Shown piece after piece: positions 1 through 7,435 of a stretch of DNA of 20,357 bases; positions within the stretch are counted from its first letter, which is position 1; each line of letters starts with the position of its first letter. A program made the position numbers and the translations under genes. Under the pieces are notes generated by a model. It was not told the origin of the DNA. It saw nothing but the letters and a program-made list of their open reading frames with translations, and did no database searches. Origin of the DNA: a virus; the IMG/VR virus record IMGVR_UViG_3300043427_002431, positions 1 through 20,357 of that record; one strand, written 5' to 3'.

Positions 1-519
1 AACGGTGCGCGGCTTGCCCTTATCCGGGTCAATAAGGGTAAAGTTCTTATACTTCAAAAGTTGCACAAAATCCTTATCTCCCGAAACACCAATTACTTCA
101 TCTCCAGCCTCGGTGCACATTTCAACGTATCCACCGAATAAGTCATCACCTTCTAAATGTTCATTTGACAAGCATACCAGTGAAGTGTGATTTTTTGCTA
201 GATCCTCAAAAGACTTCATGAGCTCAAAAAACGGCTCCATTGAGGGGTCGCGCGTTCTATTAGCTTTGTAGACTTTCTTGGAAACACAATCGCTTGATTT
301 AGTGTATGCCTTTCTCCAATTCTTAGATCCTTCGAAGGTCAAAGCAATCTCGTCTGGTTTAAATGCCTTATAGTATTTGTTGAACGAGTTGAGGGCCATG
401 TGCATTGCCAGGCCAGCCTTAACCTCAGGAGATTGAGAGTCATCTGTATGATACTTTGAATGTGCAGCAGACACCCTAAATAAGATATTAGCTGTGTCAA
501 AAATAAGTCTCTTTTTCAT
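1..519 (-). CDS. rnh: 5'-3' exonuclease / T4 RNase H-like nuclease (partial, C-terminus outside window)
   Basis: Open for 173 codons from an ATG at 519 to the left edge of the window, so the C-terminal part is missing. The protein starts MKKRLIFDTANILFR, giving the first metal-binding Asp of a FEN-1/PIN-type nuclease (D8). Later it has LEGDDL (E123, D125, D126) and VSGDKDFVQLL (D148, D150), the two acidic clusters that bind the catalytic metals in T4 RNase H and the 5' nuclease domain of bacterial Pol I. A basic YKANRTRDP segment (residues 84-92) fits the helical arch region. In T4 this enzyme removes RNA primers from lagging-strand fragments and works with the clamp, which is encoded just upstream here. 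Family assignment is firm. The specific symbol is inferred from the T4-like context. Confidence 0.85.
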   Translation of the reverse strand, partial: MKKRLIFDTANILFRVSAAHSKYHTDDSQSPEVKAGLAMHMALNSFNKYYKAFKPDEIALTFEGSKNWRKAYTKSSDCVSKKVYKANRTRDPSMEPFFELMKSFEDLAKNHTSLVCLSNEHLEGDDLFGGYVEMCTEAGDEVIGVSGDKDFVQLLKYKNFTLIDPDKGKPRTV

Positions 520-532
520 TGATTTCTTTCGT

Positions 533-838
533 TTAGGCAATAAACCTATTTGCTTCATTTGTCAACTGTGGGGTCGCTTGTGGATTAATTGCATCTTCAT
601 CTTCTTCCCAAGATTTAGGTACCATCCTAGACATTAGGAAAAACGTCTGAACCAGCTCCTCGTCTGTAGTTCCTTCTAGCCCGTACTTACGCAAATTTTC
701 TACTAATGCTTTATTATAGCTTATAGAAAATTCAATGATGCCTTCTTTTGTGATACCAGATGTTTCAAAGCACCCCCATGGTTTGTTAGAAAACTTTTCA
801 GACAACTCTTTTGCTATGATTAGAAAACTTCTCTTCAT
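533..838 (-). CDS. hypothetical protein (101 aa) downstream of the clamp
   Basis: I do not recognise this protein. It has 101 residues, with an N-terminal hydrophobic/basic stretch (MKRSFLIIAKELSEKF) and an acidic, Pro/Asn-rich C-terminus. No transmembrane segment, metal site or nucleotide-binding motif is visible. Its ATG overlaps the stop of the preceding gene as ATGA (835-838), which suggests translational coupling, and 13 bases separate it from the exonuclease gene. Its place between clamp and RNase H-like nuclease suggests a small replication or late-transcription accessory protein. This is context only: I could not match it to T4 gp33 or RpbA from memory. Confidence 0.7.
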   Translation of the reverse strand: MKRSFLIIAKELSEKFSNKPWGCFETSGITKEGIIEFSISYNKALVENLRKYGLEGTTDEELVQTFFLMSRMVPKSWEEDEDAINPQATPQLTNEANRFIA

Positions 839-1197
839 TTTTTACTATCCATAAGTGCTACGTTAACTACTGCTCGTGTTAGTTCTTGCATTAGATCCTT
901 CTTAAGTTCATTCTTTAAAAGCACTAAAAAGATCTCTTCACAAATAGTTTCTGCTAGTGAGCTAACATCATTTTTGTAATATAAAGAAATTTCCTTTGGG
1001 ATGGTTTTAATCATTCCACCACCATTGAGAGGTTTCTTTACGCTGATTTCAATGTCTAGATTATCAATGTTGACTCTTGCGTCAAACTCAACCATGTACC
1101 TAGAAAGATATAAGTTTGCTGCATTTAAGCGCTCAGTCAAAACCCGCACTGTATTTTGAGCTTCGGTGATTTCTGTCATTTTTGTTACGTCTTGCAT
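835..1197 (-). CDS. hypothetical protein (120 aa) downstream of the clamp
   Basis: Not recognised. A 120-residue soluble protein whose N-terminal third is predicted helical (ITEAQNTVRVLTERLNAANL). A central beta-rich part carries NGGGMIKTIPKEISLYY, and the C-terminal half is helical and charged. The ATG at 1197 has a good AAGGA ribosome binding site and lies 9 bases after the clamp stop codon, so the two are probably co-transcribed. The end overlaps the next gene by four bases (ATGA). Function unknown. Context suggests a role in replication or transcription alongside the clamp. Confidence 0.7.
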   Translation of the reverse strand: MQDVTKMTEITEAQNTVRVLTERLNAANLYLSRYMVEFDARVNIDNLDIEISVKKPLNGGGMIKTIPKEISLYYKNDVSSLAETICEEIFLVLLKNELKKDLMQELTRAVVNVALMDSKK

Positions 1198-1206
1198 GTT
1201 TTTCCT

Positions 1207-1929
1207 TTAGTCGTTAAATCGTTGGGCTACCTGTGGGAGTAACGCTATCTCATGACCCATTAATACTGTTTTAAGGGTTCCTTTTGCGCAAATTAAAATG
1301 GGAGCACTACTTGATTTTAAGTGTTGAAGAACATTACAAAATACATCTGTAGTGTAACATACCACAGATGATTCTATTTCATCATCAGCATGCTTTTCTA
1401 CCTCTGTATCTAAGCTAACAGTAAAGACTTCATTACTTTCATCAGATATTTCAAAAGACACTTTGCCGTTTACATATAAAACAATCTGCTTTGCCCCCAT
1501 AACCTTAACGGCATCTAGAATCATTTTAGCATCTTCTGGAGAAATAAAGAAAGAAAACGCTGGATTATCATTAATAGCTCGAGGCACCTTTTTCTCAAAC
1601 AGCATAGTATTAGCACATCTAAATTGCACTTTATTTTTGCCAGATGAAATCTCCAACATAGAGATTTCATTTTTGGCTGATTCTACTGCATTTATAGAAA
1701 TATCCTTATTTCCAAAAACGTCAATCCTTGACTTTAGTGTCTTAGCACGAACTATTCCTACGCTTTTGTTAAATTTAGGAATGTTGTTTTCTGATATCAG
1801 CGCGAACGTTTTTGATTCATTCACACCACGTGCTACACCATCTTCTATGAGAAACATGTCAATTGATCCCACTTGACAGACAGCCAGGAGTGTCTTAAGT
1901 GCCAAAATATCTTCTGCATCTAATTTCAT
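1207..1929 (-). CDS. 45: DNA polymerase sliding clamp (gp45-like)
   Basis: A 240-residue protein, close to the 228 residues of T4 gp45. It starts MKLDAEDILALKTLLAV, like the first helix of T4 gp45. It has the alternating strand and helix pattern expected of a trimeric clamp subunit, with an ISPEDAKMILDAVKVM segment at the likely start of the second domain and a C-terminal ending of the type GTLKTVLMGHEIALLPQV. Gp45 rings encircle DNA, tether the polymerase and, in T4, activate late transcription. The ATG directly follows the TAA of the polymerase C-terminal gene (TAAATG), with a GGAG site inside the polymerase end, so the two are translationally linked. There is no single diagnostic motif, so the call rests on length, pattern and position. 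Confidence 0.75.
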   Translation of the reverse strand: MKLDAEDILALKTLLAVCQVGSIDMFLIEDGVARGVNESKTFALISENNIPKFNKSVGIVRAKTLKSRIDVFGNKDISINAVESAKNEISMLEISSGKNKVQFRCANTMLFEKKVPRAINDNPAFSFFISPEDAKMILDAVKVMGAKQIVLYVNGKVSFEISDESNEVFTVSLDTEVEKHADDEIESSVVCYTTDVFCNVLQHLKSSSAPILICAKGTLKTVLMGHEIALLPQVAQRFND

Positions 1930-2889
1930 TTAAAACTCCAAAATGCTTGCCGTTAAAACTGTTTGAGGAGATGGGACATCTTTTCCAATAGAGCTAAAAA
2001 TCCCATCTAACTTAGAGTCAAACATAAGTTTCTCTGTTTTATTTCTATCCAACTTAAAGTTTTCCAAAAACCAATCAGGAAACCTGGTTAATTCTGCTGG
2101 AAAAGCAATAGACTCAAATTTATACTGGTTTGGTTTTAAGTAGTACACAAGGGCTTTGTCGCCAGACTTAATAGTTTTTCCACCTTTTTCAAAAATGTCA
2201 ATTAGAAAGTTGTAGTTACATGCAGCTCTAACATGCCCAGGGATTGCTAGCTTCCCACCAGTGCTGCTTTTGATAGAACCAGGTGACCTATATTCGGCCA
2301 TGAATTTATCTATATCATTGACGCGTTTAGCAATGCCAACTGAAAACAAATTTCCGCCTGACTTTCCTAAAATGTTCAGCCTTTCTTTATTTACAAACTC
2401 TGCAATACTATTATAGTCAGCACCATCCAAAATCATATCAACTGTATTCTTTAAGAATTGTTGAATGATTTTAGGGGTATCAGCTTTTTTAATTTCAGAG
2501 CCCATTGACTTTAGTTTGTCAACGGGTGTTCCTTCAAGATCAACTACCTTTATTATATACTTCTTTTTTGCCTGAAAAAGACCTCTTCGCCCAACAACTT
2601 CTCTACCTGCTTTGATTAAGTTGTCAAAATTTTCTTGACAGTTAAACGCATCTCTCATGAATTGTGGGAAAGAGGAATTTAATTCTTCAGCAACTGTGTC
2701 AGCTATCGCGACAGCTGACTCTTTTGATGTTGCCCCAACACATGAAAAATAAACCGAGTTATGGACAAGTACATCATTAGCAAAAAAATAGGGTGTATCA
2801 TGATCGTCCATGACGAGATCATAGACGAATTCGTCATTAAAGTCTGCTAGTCGCTCAACGCTCTTAACTTTTTGTCTCTTAATCTGCAT
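1930..2889 (-). CDS. 43: split intein C-half fused to C-terminal part of family B DNA polymerase
   Basis: A 319-residue protein in two parts. Residues 1-44 are a C-intein: block F-like FVYDLVMDDHDTPYFFAN followed by DVLVHN, with the canonical His-Asn end. Residues 45-319 are the C-extein, beginning SVYFS, the second half of polymerase motif C. Further on lie FQAKKKYIIKV, matching the KKRY motif of T4-type polymerases, and a C-terminal tail QTVLTASILEF that could be the clamp-binding peptide. Joined to the other half it should give YSDTD-SVYFS. The ATG lies inside the end of the endonuclease gene (11-base overlap) behind a weak GAGTGG site. The gene has no catalytic meaning alone: it needs the product of the 3928-6171 gene. 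Ser is the +1 residue. Confidence 0.93.
   Translation of the reverse strand: MQIKRQKVKSVERLADFNDEFVYDLVMDDHDTPYFFANDVLVHNSVYFSCVGATSKESAVAIADTVAEELNSSFPQFMRDAFNCQENFDNLIKAGREVVGRRGLFQAKKKYIIKVVDLEGTPVDKLKSMGSEIKKADTPKIIQQFLKNTVDMILDGADYNSIAEFVNKERLNILGKSGGNLFSVGIAKRVNDIDKFMAEYRSPGSIKSSTGGKLAIPGHVRAACNYNFLIDIFEKGGKTIKSGDKALVYYLKPNQYKFESIAFPAELTRFPDWFLENFKLDRNKTEKLMFDSKLDGIFSSIGKDVPSPQTVLTASILEF
2758..2889 (-). other. C-terminal half of split intein (IntC, 44 residues)
   Basis: Codons 1-44 of the polymerase C-terminal gene. Key elements are EFVYDLVMDDHDTPYFFAND (block F) and VLVHN (block G), with terminal Asn44 preceded by His43. The next residue is Ser, a standard +1 nucleophile. The length and start of this piece resemble known natural IntC fragments such as gp41-1. 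Confidence 0.93.
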
Positions 2890-3868
2890 TTAACCACTCA
2901 ATAATGTTGTTAATAACCTTTTGCTGGTTTAGATCCCAGTCATTTTCCCATATCACCATTATATCATATCCAGCTTGTTTAGCCAGTAGCTGTTTTTTGT
3001 AATCATTTTCCCAAATTTCCAGTGCAGTTTTTTGTTTAATTGTATGAAAAAAATCAGGTTGATACTTTAGTGGATTACAGTGCCAATAGTCACCGTTAAA
3101 CTCAATAACCTTTTTATTACGCCCAAAATCAAAACATCCCGGGATTCCAGTTATAAAAAATTGATATTTTAATTTTTCAGATAAGTGCTCATTTAATTTA
3201 GCTAACACTTCTTTTTCTTTTACATTTTTAAAATTTACGCAGTTTCTGCCACGACAAAAATCGGCAAACCTGCGTGCACCGTCATCTTGTCCATAACGTT
3301 CAATAAAATATTCTTCTGACGTGGTGTATCGTTGCCGTTCGCAATAATTTTGCCATTTAGCTAATCCCTCACTTTCTCCATACCTATTAATAAAATTCGT
3401 AAGTGTGCATGCCCTGCTTGAATTGTATTCGTCAAAGTCTAGTTTGGACCACCCATATGTTTTAGATTTATATTCAAAGGTATTTGTTTCTGCCTGTCTA
3501 TCTCTATATCTTTCCCACAGTTGCCTACCTTCCAGCTCTCCATATTTTTCAATCATTCTTTGTTCTGTGATTGCTGTGTTCTTTGCCAAGTTGGGGGCAA
3601 CAAGGGGGCTATTGGGAAATTTGATAGCATATTCCCGTGTCGACTTAATATTACACTTATATTTAAAATGCGTGTATTGAAGCCTAGTGGTAATAAGACC
3701 ACAGCCAAGACACTTTATAGCATTTCCTTTATAAATTTCACCTTCTAAGTTATTTGCGTCTAACTTGATACCCTTTCTGTTGCAAATCTTTTTCCACCGC
3801 TTTAATCCTTCCTGTTCTCCATATTTTTCAATATAGTACTCTGGATCTATAGCAACTTTTTTGCGCAT
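2879..3868 (-). CDS. Vsr-like (EDxHD-type) homing endonuclease inside the fractured polymerase
   Basis: A 329-residue protein starting at ATG 3868, behind a GGAG site six bases away; an in-frame GTG at 3880 is less likely. Four copies of a short repeat of the form IEKYGExEGxxxW occur near residues 8-30, 104-122, 157-180 and 184-206. A KCLGCG...LQYTHFKYKC segment (residues 53-72) resembles the Ros/MucR-type zinc finger, with Cys as the last ligand. The C-terminal catalytic domain has FDFGRNKKVIEFNGDYWHCNP (D247, E256, D260, H262), the Vsr-type pattern, and ends with MVIWENDW. Free-standing endonucleases of this family sit between the halves of split-intein genes in marine metagenomes (fractured genes, Dassa and colleagues 2009). 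It probably cuts intact polymerase alleles and spreads the insertion. It has its own late promoter. Confidence 0.88.
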   Translation of the reverse strand: MRKKVAIDPEYYIEKYGEQEGLKRWKKICNRKGIKLDANNLEGEIYKGNAIKCLGCGLITTRLQYTHFKYKCNIKSTREYAIKFPNSPLVAPNLAKNTAITEQRMIEKYGELEGRQLWERYRDRQAETNTFEYKSKTYGWSKLDFDEYNSSRACTLTNFINRYGESEGLAKWQNYCERQRYTTSEEYFIERYGQDDGARRFADFCRGRNCVNFKNVKEKEVLAKLNEHLSEKLKYQFFITGIPGCFDFGRNKKVIEFNGDYWHCNPLKYQPDFFHTIKQKTALEIWENDYKKQLLAKQAGYDIMVIWENDWDLNQQKVINNIIEWLNAD

Positions 3869-3880
3869 GTTGTTCTCCAC

Positions 3881-3905
3881 ATAAATATTGTTAAATGATA
3901 TTTAT
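3881..3905. repeat. 8-bp inverted repeat around the late promoter
   Basis: ATAAATAT at 3881-3888 is matched by its exact complement ATATTTAT at 3898-3905, with a 9-base loop. It lies in the short gap between the IntN stop and the endonuclease start and overlaps the late promoter element. It may be chance in AT-rich DNA, or a stem near the 5' end of the endonuclease mRNA. Confidence 0.5.
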
Positions 3906-3906
3906 A
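3899..3906 (-). promoter_or_regulatory. T4-type late promoter (TATAAATA) upstream of homing endonuclease
   Basis: The minus strand reads TATAAATA exactly, the consensus -10 box used by the T4 late sigma factor gp55 with clamp activation. It sits 31 bases before the endonuclease ATG and just after the stop of the polymerase N-half gene, leaving room for a transcription start and the GGAG site. T4 late promoters need no -35 box, and none is seen. Only one other perfect match was found upstream of a gene in the window (18894). Confidence 0.7.
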
Positions 3907-3927
3907 TGGAGATGTCTGAATATATTT

Positions 3928-6171
3928 CTATTCAATAGAAATAAAGATATCTGACTGCAAAATTTCTGATGCTTTAACTTCTATTAATTTACCTTCACGC
4001 TCGACCATAATGGAATGATCATTTGTTACCTCCACTGTTTTTCCATCCTCTAAAGTAACTCTCCACCTAGCCTTAGACACTTTATGTCTATAAACAGATC
4101 TTACATTCATATACTTAGCATTATTTTCTGATAATGTAAGCGCTTTTAATCCTGGTAGTCCCTCACCAAACTGCTTGCCGTTTTCTTTTACGGTTTTAAT
4201 AGGACAGGCATGAAACAACGCATCTAGTCTTAGGGTTCCATAATTAGTTTTTACCTCTGTTTCTCCAATAAGAGAGTCCGTGTCGGAATATATGATAGCT
4301 AGGTTATCTATAGTGTATTCATTCTCATATTTTCCATCTTTATTTAATGTAGTGTGTTTATTAAGAGGAACCTTTTCACCTGTTAAAAGATACCCAATAG
4401 TTTCAATCATGTACGTAGTGATTGCTCTACCAGAAGATGTAACAGATGCTCCCATCCTTTCATCACCATACCTAAAGAACTTATTTAGTAAGGCGCCGTA
4501 TAAGGAGTTCATGCTATACTTTTTTGTGATTTGAAGAAGGTCATAGTGATCAACTTGGCGTTGTGCTTCTTCTTTATCTTTTCCAGGTGGAAGCTCTTTT
4601 GCTTTGCTACTCCATTTTTTCTTTTCCGCCTGAAGCCTCTTTCTTTCAGCATACCAGTATCCTAAGATGTCAGACACGACTCCTTTTTGAGAGCTTTGAT
4701 CAAATATTGTTCCATACGCAGATACAGCCCAACGGTTTTCTTTAATTATGTTTTTCCACTCATGTGCGCTTAGCACCTCTTGTGATCCATTTTCAAAGAC
4801 GCAGCACAGCTTTTCATCATTTTTATTTTTAAGACTTTTCCACGCACTTTCTTTTTGAGTAAACTGTCCAATGATCTTTTCTGGCGAAATATTTAATGAG
4901 CGGATTGTATTTGGATATAGTGAATTAATATCAACCGAGCCGATCCATTCGTGTAACCCGATCTTTGGTGTCAAAACTACAGCACCTTCTACCTTTTCAT
5001 GATCACTTACACTCTTATCATGAACGATCTTGTTCATTTTATAGTGTGCATGATTCGTGATGGCAGTTTCAACATAAGACACTGTCCCTAAAACTGCACC
5101 AAATAACACAGTGCTCTCATGAGCAATTTGATTTGCTAAGGCAATGAATTTAAACTTTTCATCTAGCTGAACCAGCCCGTCAACGTCTCTAAAGTTATAG
5201 AGGACAAAGAGCTCAAAATCATTCTTATAAAGTTGCTCTAGAGTGCCATCGTATTCAATCTTACCAATCCCAACTTCTTCCTGTAGGATATTGCCTAAAG
5301 CATAAGACGTGCGCCCTTCAAATGTAAACTTTTCAAAAAGCTGAAGATAGTCTAGATGACTCTTACCAGTGAATCTATAAACTGGTTCTTGAGAACCATA
5401 CCTATCCACGCTTTCTTTCGAAGGCGGCTTAACACCTGGATACTCAAGCTGCGCCAGTAGAGAATTGCCACCGTTCAAAATAATTCTTTCACACGTGTAT
5501 GGAATGTCATAAAACTCTGAGTTCCAGCCAGATATGATGTCAGCATTTTGCATCAACTCTATAAGGAGTGTTATAAGCTCTGCTTCTGTCTTGCAAAGAA
5601 TTATTTCTGGGATAATCCCATTTCTAAGCAACTCCTTTTTAATAAGCTCATCAAGTCTAGTATAAATCTTATCAACACAGTTTCCATCCTTATCTAGCCA
5701 ATTGACACCATCTACAGTTGGAGGGATGGCAATTGTAATAAACTTTTTAGTCCATGACTGATAAACTGTCACAGCGTTAATCACCGCATAAGGATTTGAC
5801 GGCGATGGAAAGCCTCCCTCCTTCGTGTAGTCTGATTCAATATCAAAAAAGGCATAATTTACTTTGGGAGTAGGCCTATCATAGTACTTGTCCATTAGGA
5901 CACGCTGAAGCGGCCTGAAGTCAGACTCAAACTTTACAGGAAAAAGATTTTTTGCAGCTTCGTATTCATGCCTGTTTGAAAATTCGGCCCGAACTAACTT
6001 GTGCCCATAAATAGACTCATATTCACCCTCCTCATCTTCCACATAAAAATAGTATGGAGCGTTATGGCGCGTCTTGATTAGATTTCCAGAGTCGTCTCTT
6101 TCTAAGACGACAACAGTATCATCTGACCAATCATGCCATGCTGCAACATAATTACTGCTCTTGTCGTTCAT
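3928..6171 (-). CDS. 43: N-terminal part of family B DNA polymerase fused to split intein N-half
   Basis: 747 residues. The first 632 are the polymerase N-extein: exonuclease motif I FFDIES (D110, E112), motif II SGWNSEFYDIPY (near 214-225), motif III YNFRDVDG (D329), polymerase motif A SVDINSLYPNTIRSLNISPE (D414), motif B KKYSMNSLYGALLNKFF (near 550-566), and IIYSDTD, the first half of motif C. Residue 633 is Ser1 of an intein that fills the last 115 residues to the stop. So the gene makes an incomplete polymerase lacking half of motif C, the palm end and the thumb. Spliced length would be 632 + 275 = 907 residues, against 898 in T4 gp43. Its ATG overlaps the stop of the DsbA-like gene (ATGA), so expression is linked to that gene. 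This is the replicative polymerase, with proofreading. Confidence 0.95.
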   Translation of the reverse strand: MNDKSSNYVAAWHDWSDDTVVVLERDDSGNLIKTRHNAPYYFYVEDEEGEYESIYGHKLVRAEFSNRHEYEAAKNLFPVKFESDFRPLQRVLMDKYYDRPTPKVNYAFFDIESDYTKEGGFPSPSNPYAVINAVTVYQSWTKKFITIAIPPTVDGVNWLDKDGNCVDKIYTRLDELIKKELLRNGIIPEIILCKTEAELITLLIELMQNADIISGWNSEFYDIPYTCERIILNGGNSLLAQLEYPGVKPPSKESVDRYGSQEPVYRFTGKSHLDYLQLFEKFTFEGRTSYALGNILQEEVGIGKIEYDGTLEQLYKNDFELFVLYNFRDVDGLVQLDEKFKFIALANQIAHESTVLFGAVLGTVSYVETAITNHAHYKMNKIVHDKSVSDHEKVEGAVVLTPKIGLHEWIGSVDINSLYPNTIRSLNISPEKIIGQFTQKESAWKSLKNKNDEKLCCVFENGSQEVLSAHEWKNIIKENRWAVSAYGTIFDQSSQKGVVSDILGYWYAERKRLQAEKKKWSSKAKELPPGKDKEEAQRQVDHYDLLQITKKYSMNSLYGALLNKFFRYGDERMGASVTSSGRAITTYMIETIGYLLTGEKVPLNKHTTLNKDGKYENEYTIDNLAIIYSDTDSLIGETEVKTNYGTLRLDALFHACPIKTVKENGKQFGEGLPGLKALTLSENNAKYMNVRSVYRHKVSKARWRVTLEDGKTVEVTNDHSIMVEREGKLIEVKASEILQSDIFISIE
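3931..4275 (-). other. N-terminal half of split intein (IntN, 115 residues)
   Basis: Codons 633-747 of the polymerase N-terminal gene. Block A is SLIGETEVKTNYGTLRLDAL, with Ser as residue 1 instead of the commoner Cys. Block B is WRVTLEDGKTVEVTNDHSIM with the TxxH motif (T84, H87 of the intein). The piece ends ILQSDIFISIE and then a stop. No endonuclease domain is fused. Relative to gp41-1 IntN (about 88 residues by memory) it has extra sequence between blocks A and B. Confidence 0.92.
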
Positions 6172-6488
6172 TCAATTTCCTGTGTCTGCATTAGTGCGTT
6201 GATAGCTGCTTCAAGCTTTTCAAGCTCTTCCTTTTTCTGTTCAAAATTGTTGTTGAAGAATAGACTTACCAAGGAATTAAACATCTTTGGTTCAATATTC
6301 AAATCATTAACCGCAGCGTCCTTAATAGATTTAATCGCTTCGTTTTGGTCTAAGATTCGTGTCTTACACCTTACAACTTCGTCAATATAATTTTGAAGCT
6401 TTGCGCGCTGAGCATCAACCTTTAAGATTGAAGTTACTTCTGTGAAGTGATTCTTCTTACTAGCTAGCACCATTTGATTGCGTGGCAT
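6168..6488 (-). CDS. dsbA: DsbA-like double-stranded DNA-binding protein
   Basis: A 106-residue protein. From memory, its middle part closely parallels T4 DsbA: QNEAIKSIKDAAVNDLNIEPKMFN matches the T4 segment that ends DELGVDGKMFNRLL, followed by a Glu-rich helix (FEQKKEELEKLEAAINAL). T4 DsbA binds double-stranded DNA and helps late transcription; in T4 it lies next to rnh and gene 33. The ATG at 6488 is preceded by AAGGAGAA, a good ribosome binding site, and the stop overlaps the polymerase start. This version has about 17 more residues at the N-terminus than T4 DsbA. No alignment was run, so the call is probable and not certain. Confidence 0.68.
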   Translation of the reverse strand: MPRNQMVLASKKNHFTEVTSILKVDAQRAKLQNYIDEVVRCKTRILDQNEAIKSIKDAAVNDLNIEPKMFNSLVSLFFNNNFEQKKEELEKLEAAINALMQTQEIE

Positions 6489-6511
6489 ATATTTTCTCCT
6501 TAAGAACGTGA

Positions 6512-6534
6512 TTCAATGAATTATATACATACGG
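6512..6534 (-). promoter_or_regulatory. candidate promoter -10 region upstream of dsbA-polymerase
   Basis: The 53-base gap before the DsbA-like gene contains TGTATATAAT on the minus strand, which includes a perfect TATAAT. It could drive the replication operon. No convincing -35 hexamer or MotA-box-like element is visible 17 bases upstream, so the support is weak. Confidence 0.3.
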
Positions 6535-6541
6535 GTTATCA

Positions 6542-6919
6542 CTACTGGGTGCTTTTTAAACACCCAAACACGTTGTATTTTACTAAAGAGCTTTTTAAGC
6601 TATCAGTATCTGCAACAAAAAATGTATAGAGAATTGATGGATCTATCAAATCATTTAGGCTTGATTTGACCTCGAACGGCGTGTCATTTGACTTTCCAAG
6701 CAAAGCATATTTTGATCCGTCATTACTAAATTTTTCTTCACTTAAACAAATTTTTTGCATGGTTTCGGCAAAATCTTGCTCACACTCGCCAAGATCAAAA
6801 TATTTCTTTGACTCAATTAAGATCTCTGTGCAGGTGTTTAGCGATTCTAATTTTCCGGAAAGTACAGTATTGAATAATGTGGAGTTTTTAAACCCACACA
6901 CAAAGTATATATATTGCAT
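6542..6919 (-). CDS. hypothetical protein (125 aa)
   Basis: Not recognised. A 125-residue soluble protein starting MQYIYFVCGFKNSTLFNTVL, with an acidic middle (FDLGECEQDFAETMQKICLSEEKF) and five cysteines spread without a clear metal-binding spacing. Four bases separate it from the stop of the preceding gene, and only a distant AAGG is seen before the ATG, so it may depend on translational coupling. It is the last gene before the candidate promoter of the replication block. No function is proposed. Confidence 0.65.
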   Translation of the reverse strand: MQYIYFVCGFKNSTLFNTVLSGKLESLNTCTEILIESKKYFDLGECEQDFAETMQKICLSEEKFSNDGSKYALLGKSNDTPFEVKSSLNDLIDPSILYTFFVADTDSLKSSLVKYNVFGCLKSTQ

Positions 6920-6923
6920 GAAA

Positions 6924-7433
6924 TTAGTGTAACCTTAAATAATTGTGACTAGAGTTAGATGTTTCGGAAGACATCAAAAAATCTAAATGTTTTTCTTTAA
7001 TGTAATGATTGACATTAGCAGCCGTCTTTATCAAGACACTGATGCCTTCATTCTTAGCTTCCACTTTGTATTGTACATAATCGCCAAAATCATCAAAAAC
7101 ATGCGTTATAGGAATCATTACTTTTGAGGCATTCATGTCTTCTGGCATGTTGTCCTTAATTGTCTGAATTTCAGCATCTTTCATGTTGAAGAAAGTTTCA
7201 CTTGATTTACACGGGTAAAATTCTGGGTTGTAATGTTCTACCATTGTCTCAGGAGATTCTCCCATGATACTAACTATTGTGCTTTTAGCTTCATTTATAG
7301 CCTCAATGTCATTATTAAATGCATCGGTGACGCATGTTATAGCTACAATGTTTTTATATGGTACTTTACTTAAAATATCTTTACCTTCAATTTTTATAAG
7401 GTTTACACAGTCAATTACTTTGTACGCTATCAT
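6924..7433 (-). CDS. hypothetical protein (169 aa)
   Basis: Not recognised. A 169-residue protein beginning MIAYKVIDCVNLIKIEGKDIL, probably beta-rich in the first half (VPYKNIVAITCVTDAFNND). The middle is acidic, and a VMIPITHVFDDFGDYVQYKVEAK segment follows. There is no signal peptide or membrane segment. It begins two bases after the stop of the Cys-motif protein gene with no obvious ribosome binding site, so reinitiation is likely. It forms a small pair with the 6542-6919 gene. Function unknown. Confidence 0.68.
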   Translation of the reverse strand: MIAYKVIDCVNLIKIEGKDILSKVPYKNIVAITCVTDAFNNDIEAINEAKSTIVSIMGESPETMVEHYNPEFYPCKSSETFFNMKDAEIQTIKDNMPEDMNASKVMIPITHVFDDFGDYVQYKVEAKNEGISVLIKTAANVNHYIKEKHLDFLMSSETSNSSHNYLRLH

Positions 7434-7435
7434 AG

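Noticed and set aside
1463-1876. 137-codon plus-strand open frame opposite the clamp gene
   Set aside because: No ribosome binding site and no recognisable motif; it lies wholly within a better-supported gene.
3473-3480. Late-promoter-like TATAAATC-type match inside the endonuclease gene
   Set aside because: One mismatch, internal to a coding region, with no gene start downstream at a sensible distance.
2879-3880. Reading the polymerase interruption as a self-splicing intron
   Set aside because: The flanking protein ends are intein blocks with their own stop and start codons, so the joining must be at protein level. No group I or II core is needed or seen.
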